Shown one piece after another: positions 7,766-17,357 of a stretch of DNA of 64,000 nt. The translations under genes and the position numbers were made by a program. Origin of the DNA: Arcobacter sp. CECT 8983 (GTDB lineage: Bacteria > Campylobacterota > Campylobacteria > Campylobacterales > Arcobacteraceae); the NCBI RefSeq assembly GCF_004118855.1, contig NZ_PDKF01000014.1, positions 80,606-144,605 on the forward strand, read 5' to 3'. Under the pieces are notes generated by a model. That model searched no databases. It was not told the origin of the DNA and saw only the letters and a program-made list of their open reading frames with translations. Numbering within the stretch: the stretch's first letter is position 1; every line of letters begins with the position of its first letter.

Positions 7766-8332
7766 ATGAAAGATGACTTGATTAGTTACTTAATAACTGA
7801 TCCAAAATACTATTCAAATGATTTAATTTTATTTGAAAAAAATCTAAAAAAAGTTTTAAAAACAAAAAAAGTTAATATGGCTTGTTTTAGAGATAAAACT
7901 TCAGAAAACTACAAAGAATTAGCAAAAATATTTGTAAATACTTGCAAAGAGTTTAAAATAGAAAGTATTTTACTTAGCGAACATTACAACCTAGCCTTTG
8001 AACTTGGAGCAAATGGAGTACATCTTACTTCAAAACAGTTTGATGATATACAAAAGGCAAAGAACTTAGATCTTTATACCATTATTTCTTGTCATAACTT
8101 TACTGATATAGAGAATGCGCAGAAAAAACATGTTAATGCAATTACTTATTCTCCTATATTTAATACTCCTAATAAAGGTGAACCTAAAGGAATATCGAAA
8201 TTAAGAGAAATTATTAGATCTTATGAAGACTTAGACGTAATTGCCCTTGGTGGAATTATTAATGAAGAAAATTTAAAACTTATTGCTAAAACAGAAGCCT
8301 ATGGTTTTGCTTCAATAAGGTATTTTATTTAA
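7766..8332 (+). CDS. thiE: Thiamine phosphate synthase-like protein (ThiE/TenI family)
   Basis: The family joins 4-methyl-5-thiazole phosphate and hydroxymethylpyrimidine pyrophosphate to make thiamine phosphate. At 188 residues the protein is shorter than usual ThiE (about 210). It keeps the TIM-barrel landmarks: 'LGANGVHL' near residue 75, 'YSPIFNTPNKGEPKG' near 128, and 'VIALGGI' near 152. The usual phosphate-binding 'Q.R.K' start is altered to 'NMACFRDK'. The short length and altered motif leave open the TenI subgroup, some of which are not synthases. AAAGGA precedes the ATG. Its 3' end overlaps the convergent addA by 4 bases. Confidence 0.75.
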   Translation: MKDDLISYLITDPKYYSNDLILFEKNLKKVLKTKKVNMACFRDKTSENYKELAKIFVNTCKEFKIESILLSEHYNLAFELGANGVHLTSKQFDDIQKAKNLDLYTIISCHNFTDIENAQKKHVNAITYSPIFNTPNKGEPKGISKLREIIRSYEDLDVIALGGIINEENLKLIAKTEAYGFASIRYFI

Positions 8333-11055
8333 ACCTTTTTAAGATTAGCCATATCTTCATTTAAATATACAATATAAGTGTAAACTTCATTGGAAGATAC
8401 TATCTCTTTAATAGCTTCTTTATAATAATTTATTTGATGAATATGTTCTTGTAATTGAGACCTTGTAGTTTTATAATCAAAGATAAAATACTTATTATCT
8501 TTTTCTACAAGTAAATCTATAATCCTTAACTCATTTTTATAAATCAAAGATTGCTCTTTACTAAAGTTACCCTCTTTTATTAACTCCATAAATTCATTAT
8601 TTAATAAAAGATTTGAAACTCTATTTTTAATATTTTGTATATCATTATCATCTAAATAGTTTGAATATCTATTTTTTACAAGATTAATACTTAAATTTAA
8701 TGAACTTTCATCAAAACTATTCATCATTTCTAAGCAATAGTGAGTTGCTATACCAAAATATTTTGCATGTAAAGTGTATTCTTCATCATCATTTTCTACA
8801 GCAATTGGCTTATCTTGTTTTCCTAAATTAAGTCCTTGATAAGATATCTTAGAGGTTTTTTCATAGTTTTTAGTTTTATTATCACTTATAACTATTTCTC
8901 CTAAAATATTTGGTTTCAAATCCAATAAATCAAAAACTGACTTTTCAGGCTTTTTAAATATTATCATATTCTTTTTTGCTCTTGTCATAGCAACATATAA
9001 AATATTTAATTCATCTTCAAACTCTAGGGATTTCTCTTTTTTTAAAGCCTCTTTATACTCAATACTATAATTATCCAAACCACCAATTTTATAATAAATA
9101 TTTTTTAAATTTACATCCTCATACTCAAATAATAAAGAGTCTCTATTAGCTACTTTCTGTTTTATTCTATCTAAAAGTAAAACAGTGTGGAACTCCAAAC
9201 CTTTTGATTTAAAGATTGTAAGAATTTGTAAACCTATTTGTTCAGAGTTTTCTATAGAAGCATCTAACTCATCAATTTCATATACAAAATCAACTACATT
9301 TTTATATGAAGAACAAAGCTCTACAAACTTTATTACATTGTCATCTGTTACATTTAAAGCCTGTGCTATTTTTAATACTGACTCTTGCACACTTTTGTAT
9401 TTCAAATCAATATCTAAAGTAAAAGGAGTTTCTGGTGCTTTTCCAATAATTGCATTTAAATTTTCTTTATAAATCTTCTCATTAAAATATAGATATTTTA
9501 TTGCATTTATAACAGCTTTAACATTTTCCTGATTTATAAGTTTAGAAGTCATTTCTGTACTAATTTTTAGACTTGGGAACATCTTTTTTAAATATGAATA
9601 TAGGTTTAATACATCATCATTTGTGTATGTTAATATTGCAATATCATTACTATTTATACCCTTTTGCATTAGTTCAGATATTTTTTTAGCTATGTTTTCA
9701 TATTTTTCATCTTCCAATAAAACTTCATCTTCAATTACTTCTACATATCCACCATTATGAATTGGTACTTGATCATGATACTCATATGAAACTAACTTAT
9801 TGAAAGATTGATTTACATAATTAACTACTTCTTCACATGACCTATAATTTGTATTTAATACCTCAACATTTACCATAGGATTTGTTTTTAATACATAATC
9901 AAATAGTTCTCGTTTTCCACCTCTGAACCTATAAATAGATTGTTTTGTATCTCCAACATAGAAAAAGGTTTTAAACTCAGAACTTGCAAGTATCTCTTCA
10001 ATCAAGGGCTGTAAGATTTTATATTGTAAAAGTGAAGTATCTTGAAACTCATCAATTAATATATGAGAGAAGTTTGAGTCTAATCTAAAATATAAAAACT
10101 CTTTATCAACCTTTGTACTTAGCAATTCATAACAGATATTTGAAATATCATCAAAGTGTAAATAGTTTTTTGAACTATTATATTTCCTTTTATAACTTTT
10201 AAAAAGATTATATAATTCAAATAACCTACTTAAAGAAAAAGCAGACCTTAACTTATAATAATTTCCTACTTGCTCTTTTGTATTTGCAAAATATTGTTCT
10301 AAAGTTTCATTTGCACATTTCTTAAAATATGAGTATTCCCCTGCACTATTCTTTTCTAGCCATTTTTTAGAAATAAGTTCTTCAAAGTTTTCATACTCAA
10401 CTGCTTTTATTGCACTTTTTGAAGCATTTGGACAATTTAAAATAAACTCTTTTATTTTTAAACCTTCAGTTAAAGCCTCTTTTTTTTGTATCTCTATAAG
10501 TGAAAGGTCAATATTTACAACATCAACTGTTTCGCCTTTTTCAAAAATATTTTTAAATATTTCAAAAATAGAATTATATTTTTTATTTTCAAAAAGTGAG
10601 AAATCTATTAATTTATCAAAACTGTCTATATCTAAAGATTGAAGAAACTTGCTACTTAGTTTTTCTACATCATCTTCTTTAATTTCAAAGTCATCATTAA
10701 TTCCAGCATAACCACTAAACTCTCTTAAAATCTTATTTACAAATTTATCAATAGTAAAAATAGATAAAGAAGCATTTGAAAAGATATCTACAAGTTGCTC
10801 TTTTCTGCTTAATATCTCTTCTTTTGAAAATCCAGATTGAATTTGTATTGCACCTAAATACCCTTCATCTTCCCCTAAAGTTAAAAGTGTTTTGTATATT
10901 CTTTCACTCATTTCATTTGCAGCTTTATTTGTAAATGTAAGAGTAAGTATCTCTTTAGGGCTTGCACCTTTTAATAATAATGTTATGTATCTTACTGTTA
11001 GTGCAAAAGTTTTACCACTTCCTGCACTTGCTTTTAATGCTAAATATTTTTTCAT
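8329..11055 (-). CDS. addA: UvrD/RecB-type helicase-nuclease, AddA-like
   Basis: This is the helicase and nuclease subunit of a double-strand-break resection complex that prepares ends for RecA. Walker A is at residues 9-16 (ASAGSGKT). Superfamily-1 motifs follow: 'TFTNKAANEM', 'ILIDEFQDTS' (Walker B), 'GDTKQSIYRFRGG', and 'ILYVAMTRAKKNM'. The C-terminal PD-(D/E)XK nuclease signature 'YFIFDYKT' comes last. About 908 residues, shorter than Firmicutes AddA (about 1200), as in Campylobacterota. I chose the ATG at 11055; a TTG at 11070 is also in frame, and neither has a clear Shine-Dalgarno. Its probable partner addB is 43 kb away at 54758-57109. Confidence 0.9.
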   Translation of the reverse strand: MKKYLALKASAGSGKTFALTVRYITLLLKGASPKEILTLTFTNKAANEMSERIYKTLLTLGEDEGYLGAIQIQSGFSKEEILSRKEQLVDIFSNASLSIFTIDKFVNKILREFSGYAGINDDFEIKEDDVEKLSSKFLQSLDIDSFDKLIDFSLFENKKYNSIFEIFKNIFEKGETVDVVNIDLSLIEIQKKEALTEGLKIKEFILNCPNASKSAIKAVEYENFEELISKKWLEKNSAGEYSYFKKCANETLEQYFANTKEQVGNYYKLRSAFSLSRLFELYNLFKSYKRKYNSSKNYLHFDDISNICYELLSTKVDKEFLYFRLDSNFSHILIDEFQDTSLLQYKILQPLIEEILASSEFKTFFYVGDTKQSIYRFRGGKRELFDYVLKTNPMVNVEVLNTNYRSCEEVVNYVNQSFNKLVSYEYHDQVPIHNGGYVEVIEDEVLLEDEKYENIAKKISELMQKGINSNDIAILTYTNDDVLNLYSYLKKMFPSLKISTEMTSKLINQENVKAVINAIKYLYFNEKIYKENLNAIIGKAPETPFTLDIDLKYKSVQESVLKIAQALNVTDDNVIKFVELCSSYKNVVDFVYEIDELDASIENSEQIGLQILTIFKSKGLEFHTVLLLDRIKQKVANRDSLLFEYEDVNLKNIYYKIGGLDNYSIEYKEALKKEKSLEFEDELNILYVAMTRAKKNMIIFKKPEKSVFDLLDLKPNILGEIVISDNKTKNYEKTSKISYQGLNLGKQDKPIAVENDDEEYTLHAKYFGIATHYCLEMMNSFDESSLNLSINLVKNRYSNYLDDNDIQNIKNRVSNLLLNNEFMELIKEGNFSKEQSLIYKNELRIIDLLVEKDNKYFIFDYKTTRSQLQEHIHQINYYKEAIKEIVSSNEVYTYIVYLNEDMANLKKV

Positions 11056-11121
11056 AAAAGAATAATACAAAAATAATCATTTATATCTATATAACTATAA
11101 GTTTTTTTAGATTTTTACTGT

Positions 11122-11127
11122 TATAAT
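11122..11127 (+). promoter_or_regulatory. Promoter -10 box for the diguanylate cyclase gene
   Basis: TATAAT lies 37 bases upstream of the ATG at 11164, in the divergent spacer between addA and this gene. Confidence 0.55.
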
Positions 11128-11163
11128 ATATTTTAAGATTATTATCAGGAAAGAAATTAATCA

Positions 11164-12987
11164 ATGCAAACAAAAAATAAGATTATTATACTTGTTATCT
11201 CAATTATTTCCTTTACTTTTTTTCTAATTACTATTGATATGGTATATAACTTTAGAAACTATGGTATTAAATCAATTGATGACAAAGCAAAAGCTGTTGC
11301 AAAGACAGTAGAACACTCCTTGACATCACAAATGGTAAGCGGAGTTATTGATGATAGAGAACTTTTTTTAAGCCAACTAGAAGATATTCCAAATATTGAT
11401 AAAATATGGTTAAGTAGAGGTCAAAAAGTAATTGATATGTATGGAAAAGGCTTTAACAATGAAATCGCAAGAGATGAAGTTGATAAAGAAGTATTAAAAA
11501 CAGGAGAAACAAAAAAAGTTGTAAATGACAAAATTTTTTCTCAAAGTACATATAGAATAACTATTCCATATAATGCTACAAGCAAAGGCAAAATTAATTG
11601 TATGACATGCCACTCTAACGCACAAGAAGGTGATACATTAGGTGCTATTTCAATTGAAATGTCAATTGATGATTCTAAACAAATTGGTATAAGAGCTATT
11701 ACAGATACACTTTTAATAGCATTAGTTTTAATGATAGTAATTATTTTCTTACTTAACTTTATTATTTCTCCTTTCCTATCACTTTTTGATTCAATTAAAA
11801 GAGTTATGAATAAAGCACAGCAAGGTGACTATTCATATAGAATACAAAACCCTAAAGGTAAAGAAGCAAAAGATGTTGCTTTATGGATTAATGGATTACT
11901 TGAAAAACTTGAAATTACACTTGAAGCAATAGATTCAAAAATATCAATATTCTTATCAGAACATCACAAAGTAACTGATAAAGATCATTTAATCAATGTA
12001 AAAAATACAGTTGATAGATTATCAGATGTATATAAGTTTAGAAAAACTATTGAATATGATGAGACTATAAATGACGTATATAATAGGCTTGCGGAAGTTT
12101 TAAAAATAAAAATAGGTATTACAAAGTTTAACTTTTTTGAAGTAAGTACACTAACAAATGAAATCAATCTAGTACATAGTGAAGCAAAAGTTATTTGTAA
12201 TATTATTGAACAAGGTTGTAGAGCAGATAGAACAAATACTACTATTGATTCTACTCAATTTAAAAATATTTGTCCTGCTTGCACTTCATGTGAAAAAACA
12301 AATTACTTCTGTGTTCCTTATGCTATTTCAAATGAATTAGACTTAATCATCTCTATTTATACTGATACTGTTAATCAAACAATAGAAGTAAGAGAAATGA
12401 TTCCTTATATTCAAGATTATGTTGATGCAGCTAAAACTGTTATTGTTAGTAAAAAGCTTATGAATATTTTAGAACATAATGCACAAACAGATGCACTAAC
12501 AAATCTTAAAAATAGAAAATACTTAGAAGATGCTATTCCAAATATTACTTCGCAAACAAAACGTTCTGGTATAGCTTATGCAGTTCTTCTTTTAGATATA
12601 GACTTCTTTAAAATGGTAAATGATACTTATGGTCATGATATAGGAGACAATGCAATAAAGATTGTTGCTGAAACTTTAAATGAAAATATTAGAGAATCAG
12701 ATACTGCCGTAAGATATGGTGGGGAAGAGTTTATTGTCCTGTTATATAATTGTGATGAAAAAGGTGCAATGGATGTTGCAGAAAAAATAAGAGAAAATTT
12801 CTCTAAAAAAGAGATTCCAACTGGTGGAAGTACAATTTTACAAAAGACAATGAGTATTGGTGTTTCTATGTTCCCTGAAGATACAGAAGATTTAGGAGAA
12901 GCAATTAAATATGCTGACCTTGCATTATATAAAGCTAAAAATAGTGGAAGAAATAAAGTAATTAGATTTGATATGTCTTTAGTTTAA
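11164..12987 (+). CDS. Membrane diguanylate cyclase with periplasmic heme-c motif and cytoplasmic Cys cluster
   Basis: This 607-residue signalling protein should make cyclic di-GMP. Order of parts: membrane helix (about 7-27); periplasmic sensor of the DUF3365/Tll0287-like type with a CXXCH heme-c motif at C146-H150; second helix (about 178-202); HAMP-like linker (about 203-255); and a GAF-sized region with six cysteines (C345, C352, C370, C373, C376, C383). The C-terminal GGDEF domain has the active site GGEEF at 519-523 and an inhibitory-site RESD at 510-513, exactly five residues before GGEEF. The active site and I-site both look intact, so it should be a working, product-inhibited cyclase. 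Redox, NO or oxygen sensing by the heme is inference. Confidence 0.9.
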   Translation: MQTKNKIIILVISIISFTFFLITIDMVYNFRNYGIKSIDDKAKAVAKTVEHSLTSQMVSGVIDDRELFLSQLEDIPNIDKIWLSRGQKVIDMYGKGFNNEIARDEVDKEVLKTGETKKVVNDKIFSQSTYRITIPYNATSKGKINCMTCHSNAQEGDTLGAISIEMSIDDSKQIGIRAITDTLLIALVLMIVIIFLLNFIISPFLSLFDSIKRVMNKAQQGDYSYRIQNPKGKEAKDVALWINGLLEKLEITLEAIDSKISIFLSEHHKVTDKDHLINVKNTVDRLSDVYKFRKTIEYDETINDVYNRLAEVLKIKIGITKFNFFEVSTLTNEINLVHSEAKVICNIIEQGCRADRTNTTIDSTQFKNICPACTSCEKTNYFCVPYAISNELDLIISIYTDTVNQTIEVREMIPYIQDYVDAAKTVIVSKKLMNILEHNAQTDALTNLKNRKYLEDAIPNITSQTKRSGIAYAVLLLDIDFFKMVNDTYGHDIGDNAIKIVAETLNENIRESDTAVRYGGEEFIVLLYNCDEKGAMDVAEKIRENFSKKEIPTGGSTILQKTMSIGVSMFPEDTEDLGEAIKYADLALYKAKNSGRNKVIRFDMSLV

Positions 12988-12994
12988 ATTATAA

Positions 12995-13045
12995 CCTTAA
13001 GATTATTTTAGGTAAAATATTTGCCTTAAAAATAATAATCTTAGG
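12995..13045 (+). promoter_or_regulatory. Imperfect inverted repeat covering the argB ribosome site
   Basis: CCTTAAGATTATTTT (12995-13009) and the segment ending AATCTTAGG at 13045 can pair with small bulges, covering the TTAGGGA Shine-Dalgarno. TAAAAT at 13013-13018 may be a -10 box, in which case the left arm would not be transcribed and this would be a DNA operator instead. Confidence 0.3.
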
Positions 13046-13053
13046 GAACTTCT

Positions 13054-13959
13054 ATGCAAAAAAAACAACATAAGGTACAAACCCTTCTTGACGCAATACC
13101 TCACATTAAAAAATTCTATGGAAAAACTATTGTTATTAAATATGGTGGTTCAGCACAAACAAGTCCTGAATTAAAAGAAAAGTTTGCAGAAGATATTGTT
13201 CTTTTATCTCTTGTTGGTATTAAACCAGTTATTGTACATGGTGGTGGAGCTAGAATTTCTGAACTTCTTGATAAATTAGAAATACACTCAGAGTTTATTG
13301 ATGGACATAGAGTTACCTCAGAAGAGACAATGAGAGTAGTTGAAATGGTGCTTAGTGGTGAGATCAATAAAAATATCACTTCTTTGTTAAATCATCACGG
13401 AGCAAAAGCAATTGGTATTTCAGGTAAAGATTCGGCTATTATAAAAGCTACTCCAAAAGAGAATGGAAAATTTGGATACACAGGTGTTATTACTGAAGTA
13501 AATGGAACACTAATTAATAATCTTATTAAAGAAGGTTTCATTCCTGTTATTGCTCCTATTGCAGATAGTGCAAAACCAAATCATCCTGGATACAATATCA
13601 ATGCAGATGTTGCTGCAAGCAAAGTAGCTCAAGCAATTGGAGCACAAAAAGTTCTGTTTTTAACTGACACAGTTGGCGTTTTAGATAAAAATGGTGAACT
13701 TTTAAACTCACTTGACAAAGAGGATGTTAATGAATATAAAGAAAATGGAACAATTGCAGGTGGAATGATACCTAAAGTTGATTCATGCATAGATGCAATT
13801 TATAACGGTGTTAACAAAGCACACATTATTGATGGAAGAGTTGAGCATTCACTTTTACTTGAACTATTTACTAGTGATGGAATTGGTACACAATTTCTTA
13901 GGAAAGACAATCCCAATAATGGCATAGATATGGAAAAATTATTAAACGACGAAGAGTAA
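13054..13959 (+). CDS. argB: Acetylglutamate kinase
   Basis: It phosphorylates N-acetylglutamate in arginine synthesis. At 301 residues it has the size of the long, arginine-sensitive class with an N-terminal helix. The amino-acid-kinase motifs are present: 'TIVIKYGGSAQ' near 27, 'PVIVHGGGARIS' near 60, 'YNINADVAASKVA', 'VLFLTDTVGVLD', and 'GGMIPKV' near 229. It lies 9 bases upstream of thrC, so the two are likely co-transcribed. The start ATG follows TTAGGGAAC. Confidence 0.96.
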   Translation: MQKKQHKVQTLLDAIPHIKKFYGKTIVIKYGGSAQTSPELKEKFAEDIVLLSLVGIKPVIVHGGGARISELLDKLEIHSEFIDGHRVTSEETMRVVEMVLSGEINKNITSLLNHHGAKAIGISGKDSAIIKATPKENGKFGYTGVITEVNGTLINNLIKEGFIPVIAPIADSAKPNHPGYNINADVAASKVAQAIGAQKVLFLTDTVGVLDKNGELLNSLDKEDVNEYKENGTIAGGMIPKVDSCIDAIYNGVNKAHIIDGRVEHSLLLELFTSDGIGTQFLRKDNPNNGIDMEKLLNDEE

Positions 13960-13968
13960 GGAAATATA

Positions 13969-15447
13969 ATGAATTTTATAGAAACAAGAGGAAATGATGG
14001 TATCAAACCACAAGAAGTTAGCTTCTCAGATGCAATTTTAAGTCCAAGTGCATCTTTTGGTGGATTATATGTACCTAAAGAATTACCACAATTAGAAGAA
14101 AACTTTTTACAAAACCATATTAATTCTTCATATAAAGAGCTTGCATATGATATTTTAAAAGCTTTTGAAATTGATATTGAAGAAGAGGAAATAAAAAAAG
14201 CACTTGATCTTTATGATAATTTTGATGATGCATCAAACCCTTGTCCAGTAGTAAAAGTAAAAGATGATTTATTTGTACATGAACAATATCATGGACCAAC
14301 TAGAGCTTTCAAAGATATGGCTTTACAACCTTTTGGTTCAATTCTTTCTTCAATTGCTAAAAAAAGAGATGAGAAATATTTAATCTTAGCTGCAACTTCA
14401 GGAGATACTGGACCTGCTGCATTAAATACATTTAAAAATAAAGAGAATATTCAAATTGCTTGTATGTACCCAGACGGAGGGACATCAGATGTTCAAAGAC
14501 TTCAAATGGTATGTGAAGATGGAGAAAATCAAAAAGTTATTGGTATTAAAGGAAATTTTGATGATGCACAAAATGCACTTAAAAATCTTCTTAGTTCGCA
14601 GTCATTTATTGAAGAATTAAAAAATGATGGTATCAAATTAAGTGCTGCAAATTCAGTAAATTTTGGAAGAATTATATTCCAAATTATCTACCACTTCTGG
14701 TCATATATACAACTTCTTAAACAAGATGAAATTAAATTTGGAGAGAAAATCTATTTAGTTGTTCCATCTGGTAATTTTGGAAATGTACTTGGTGGATTCT
14801 ATGCAAAACATATGGGTGTTCCAATTCAAAAACTACTTGTTGCGTCAAATGAAAATAATATCTTAACTGAGTGGATTAATACTGGTGTTTATGATATTAG
14901 AGATAAAGAACTTATTCTTACAAAATCTCCAGCAATGGATATCTTAAAATCTTCAAATATTGAAAGAGTTATGTTCTGTTTATTTGGAGCACAAAGAACA
15001 AAAGAGTTATTTGATAATTTAAATGACAATAACATATTCACATTAACAGAAGATGAAACAAAACTTCTACAAGAAGAGTTCTCAGCTGTAAATTCTAATG
15101 ACGCCTATGGTTCAAAAATTATTAAGTCATATTTAGATGATGGATATTTAATGGATCCACATACTGCAACTTGTATAAAGGCATATGAAGACTTAAGAGA
15201 AGAGAAACTAAAAACAGTTATATATTCAACTGCTGAGTGGACAAAATTCTCTCCTACTGTATTAAATGCTTTAAATGAAGATAATAAAACTTATCCGGAT
15301 AAAGAAGCATTAGAAAAAATATCATCAAAATATTCTGCTAATTTACCTCAATCAATCTCTTCTCTTTTTGAATCAAAAGTAAATCATAATACTATTATTG
15401 AAAAAGAAGATATTGAAAAAGAAATAGTGAAATTTATTAGAAACTAA
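13969..15447 (+). CDS. thrC: Threonine synthase
   Basis: This PLP enzyme turns O-phosphohomoserine into threonine. The 492-residue chain has the long-form N-terminus ('ETRGNDG...VSFSDAIL.PSASFGGLYVPK'). K115 in 'GPTRAFKDMALQ' is the PLP lysine, 'ATSGDTGPAAL' is the threonine synthase signature, and 'VPSGNFGNVLGG' binds phosphate. Its partner thrB (homoserine kinase) is in this window at 42392-43273. AAGGAAATATA precedes the ATG. Confidence 0.96.
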   Translation: MNFIETRGNDGIKPQEVSFSDAILSPSASFGGLYVPKELPQLEENFLQNHINSSYKELAYDILKAFEIDIEEEEIKKALDLYDNFDDASNPCPVVKVKDDLFVHEQYHGPTRAFKDMALQPFGSILSSIAKKRDEKYLILAATSGDTGPAALNTFKNKENIQIACMYPDGGTSDVQRLQMVCEDGENQKVIGIKGNFDDAQNALKNLLSSQSFIEELKNDGIKLSAANSVNFGRIIFQIIYHFWSYIQLLKQDEIKFGEKIYLVVPSGNFGNVLGGFYAKHMGVPIQKLLVASNENNILTEWINTGVYDIRDKELILTKSPAMDILKSSNIERVMFCLFGAQRTKELFDNLNDNNIFTLTEDETKLLQEEFSAVNSNDAYGSKIIKSYLDDGYLMDPHTATCIKAYEDLREEKLKTVIYSTAEWTKFSPTVLNALNEDNKTYPDKEALEKISSKYSANLPQSISSLFESKVNHNTIIEKEDIEKEIVKFIRN

Positions 15448-15478
15448 TATATAATAAATAAGCTAAGCTTATAATAAT

Positions 15479-15501
15479 AGTGTGTAGTTTAACTACACAC
15501 T
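15479..15501 (+). terminator. Hairpin after thrC
   Basis: AGTGTGTAGTT/AACTACACACT form a perfect 11-bp inverted repeat about 30 bases after thrC. The T-run is only reached about 16 bases later, so termination efficiency is uncertain. Confidence 0.5.
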
Positions 15502-15557
15502 TCTCAATAAATCCCCTTTTTTTGACCTTAATCATAATTTTTTAAGAAAATTAACTA

Positions 15558-15563
15558 TATAAT
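15558..15563 (+). promoter_or_regulatory. Promoter -10 box for petABC
   Basis: TATAAT lies 33 bases before petA, after an AT-rich tract and with no clear -35. Confidence 0.55.
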
Positions 15564-15595
15564 GTAAAGATTTAATTTTAAAATAAGGAAGCTAA

Positions 15596-16099
15596 ATGTC
15601 TAACGAAACAAATAGACGGGATTTTCTAGGTTATACATTTGCAGCTGTTGCGGCAGTTGGTGGAGCTGCCTCACTTGTTGGAATGAAACAAGCGTGGGAT
15701 CCATTACCAAGTGTATTAGCTAGTGGGTTCACGAATGTTGAACTTAGTGGAATAAAAGCTGGGGAGCCTCTTACTGTAATGTGGAGAGGAAAACCTATTT
15801 TTGTTCTTAAAAAAACTGCAGAGATGGAATCATCAGATAGAGATTTAATTGTTGGTGAAGATAGATATACTATTGCAATCGGTCTTTGTACTCACTTAGG
15901 TTGTATTCCAGCATGGAAAAAAACTCAGTGGAAATGTGCATGTCACGGTGGTGAGTTTAATGCAAGTGGTAAACAAATTTTTGGACCTCCTCCAAGACCT
16001 CTTGATTTACCACCATTCGCAGTTAAAGGTTCTCAGCTTGTTCTTGGTGAAGAAGGACCTGAATACAAAAAAATCGCTGGCGCGATGGCAACGGCATAA
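15596..16099 (+). CDS. petA: Ubiquinol-cytochrome c reductase Rieske iron-sulfur subunit
   Basis: This 167-residue subunit carries the [2Fe-2S] cluster that takes the first electron from quinol in the bc1 complex. The N-terminus has a twin-arginine signal (NRRDFLG) and one hydrophobic anchor, so it is Tat-exported. Both Rieske boxes are visible: 'CTHLGCIP' and 'CACHGGEF'. A proline-rich loop follows ('FGPPPRPLDLPPF'). It is the first gene of petABC, with petB 10 bases on. Confidence 0.97.
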   Translation: MSNETNRRDFLGYTFAAVAAVGGAASLVGMKQAWDPLPSVLASGFTNVELSGIKAGEPLTVMWRGKPIFVLKKTAEMESSDRDLIVGEDRYTIAIGLCTHLGCIPAWKKTQWKCACHGGEFNASGKQIFGPPPRPLDLPPFAVKGSQLVLGEEGPEYKKIAGAMATA

Positions 16100-16109
16100 G
16101 GAGTAGTTT

Positions 16110-17357
16110 ATGGCAAAATTTGAAAAAGCTAACTCTGTAGGTGAGTGGTTAGACCAAAGACTTAATACTACAGCATTAACTAAAGTATTAATGACGGAGT
16201 ATTGGATTCCAAAAGATATCAACTTCTTATGGGCAATGGGTGTACTTTTAGCAGTTACGTTTAAAATCCTAGTAATCTCAGGTTTATTCTTAATGATGTA
16301 TTACAAACCAGATGTAAACTTAGCATTTGATTCTGTAAACTATACAATCATGCAAGAAGTTGCATATGGTTGGTTATTTAGACATATGCATGGTGTTGCA
16401 GCTTCTGTTGTATTTTTAATTATTTATATCCACATGTTTACAGGAATCTATTATGGTTCATATAAGCAAGGTAGAGAAATGATTTGGATTTCTGGTATGT
16501 TATTATTTATGACATTCTCAGCTGCTGGATTCTCTGGATATATGTTACCATGGGGACAAATGTCTTATTGGGCTGCAATGGTTATTACAAACCTATTTGG
16601 TGGTGTTCCAGTTATTGGAGATGCATTAGTTGTATGGATTAGAGGTGACTTTAACGTTGCTGATGCTACATTAACTAGATTCTTCATGTTACACGTTTTC
16701 TTATTACCAATTGTTATTATGGGTATTATTGGATTACACTTCTATACATTAAGAATTCCTCACGTAAATAACCAAGAAGGTGCAGATATTGATTATGATG
16801 CAGAAGCAGAAAAATATTTATCTGGTAACAAAAAAGAATCTAAAGTTATTCCTTTCTGGCCAGTATTTATTTCTAAAGACTTTGCTATTTTAGGTATTTT
16901 CTTAATTTTCTATTTCTACTTAGTATTCTTCCATTATAACTTTGCAATGGATCCAGTTAACTTTGATCCTGCAGACAACATGGTAACTCCTGCACATATT
17001 TACCCAGAGTGGTATTTCTTATGGTCATATGAAGTGTTAAGAGGGTTCTTCTTTGATGTTGGTCCTATTAAAGCATTTGATATTGGTTTAGCAGCATTTG
17101 GTTTTGCAAATGTTATTTTCTTAGTATTACCATGGTTAGATAGAGATCCTGCAATTTTACCAGCTCATAAAAGACCTGGATTTAGAGTATGGTTCTGGAT
17201 ATTAATGGTTGACTTAATTGTTTTAACTGTTTATGGTAAATTACCTCCAACAGGTATAAATGCTTGGGTTGGATTTGCTTCAGCTACATTATTTATTTTA
17301 TTATTTGTAGCATTACCATTTATTACTAAATTAGATGCTAAAAAGAGAGGTGCATAA
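16110..17357 (+). CDS. petB: Cytochrome b of the bc1 complex
   Basis: This membrane subunit of 415 residues holds two b hemes and the quinone sites. Heme-ligand His residues are seen in 'FRHMHGVAAS.VFLIIYIHMFTG' and in the fourth helix ('FFMLHVFLLP.VIMGIIGLHFY'). The quinol-site motif 'PEWYF' is present near residue 296. Full-length b joins what are two proteins in the b6f type. Its stop overlaps the petC start by one base (TAATG), which suggests translational coupling. Confidence 0.97.
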   Translation: MAKFEKANSVGEWLDQRLNTTALTKVLMTEYWIPKDINFLWAMGVLLAVTFKILVISGLFLMMYYKPDVNLAFDSVNYTIMQEVAYGWLFRHMHGVAASVVFLIIYIHMFTGIYYGSYKQGREMIWISGMLLFMTFSAAGFSGYMLPWGQMSYWAAMVITNLFGGVPVIGDALVVWIRGDFNVADATLTRFFMLHVFLLPIVIMGIIGLHFYTLRIPHVNNQEGADIDYDAEAEKYLSGNKKESKVIPFWPVFISKDFAILGIFLIFYFYLVFFHYNFAMDPVNFDPADNMVTPAHIYPEWYFLWSYEVLRGFFFDVGPIKAFDIGLAAFGFANVIFLVLPWLDRDPAILPAHKRPGFRVWFWILMVDLIVLTVYGKLPPTGINAWVGFASATLFILLFVALPFITKLDAKKRGA

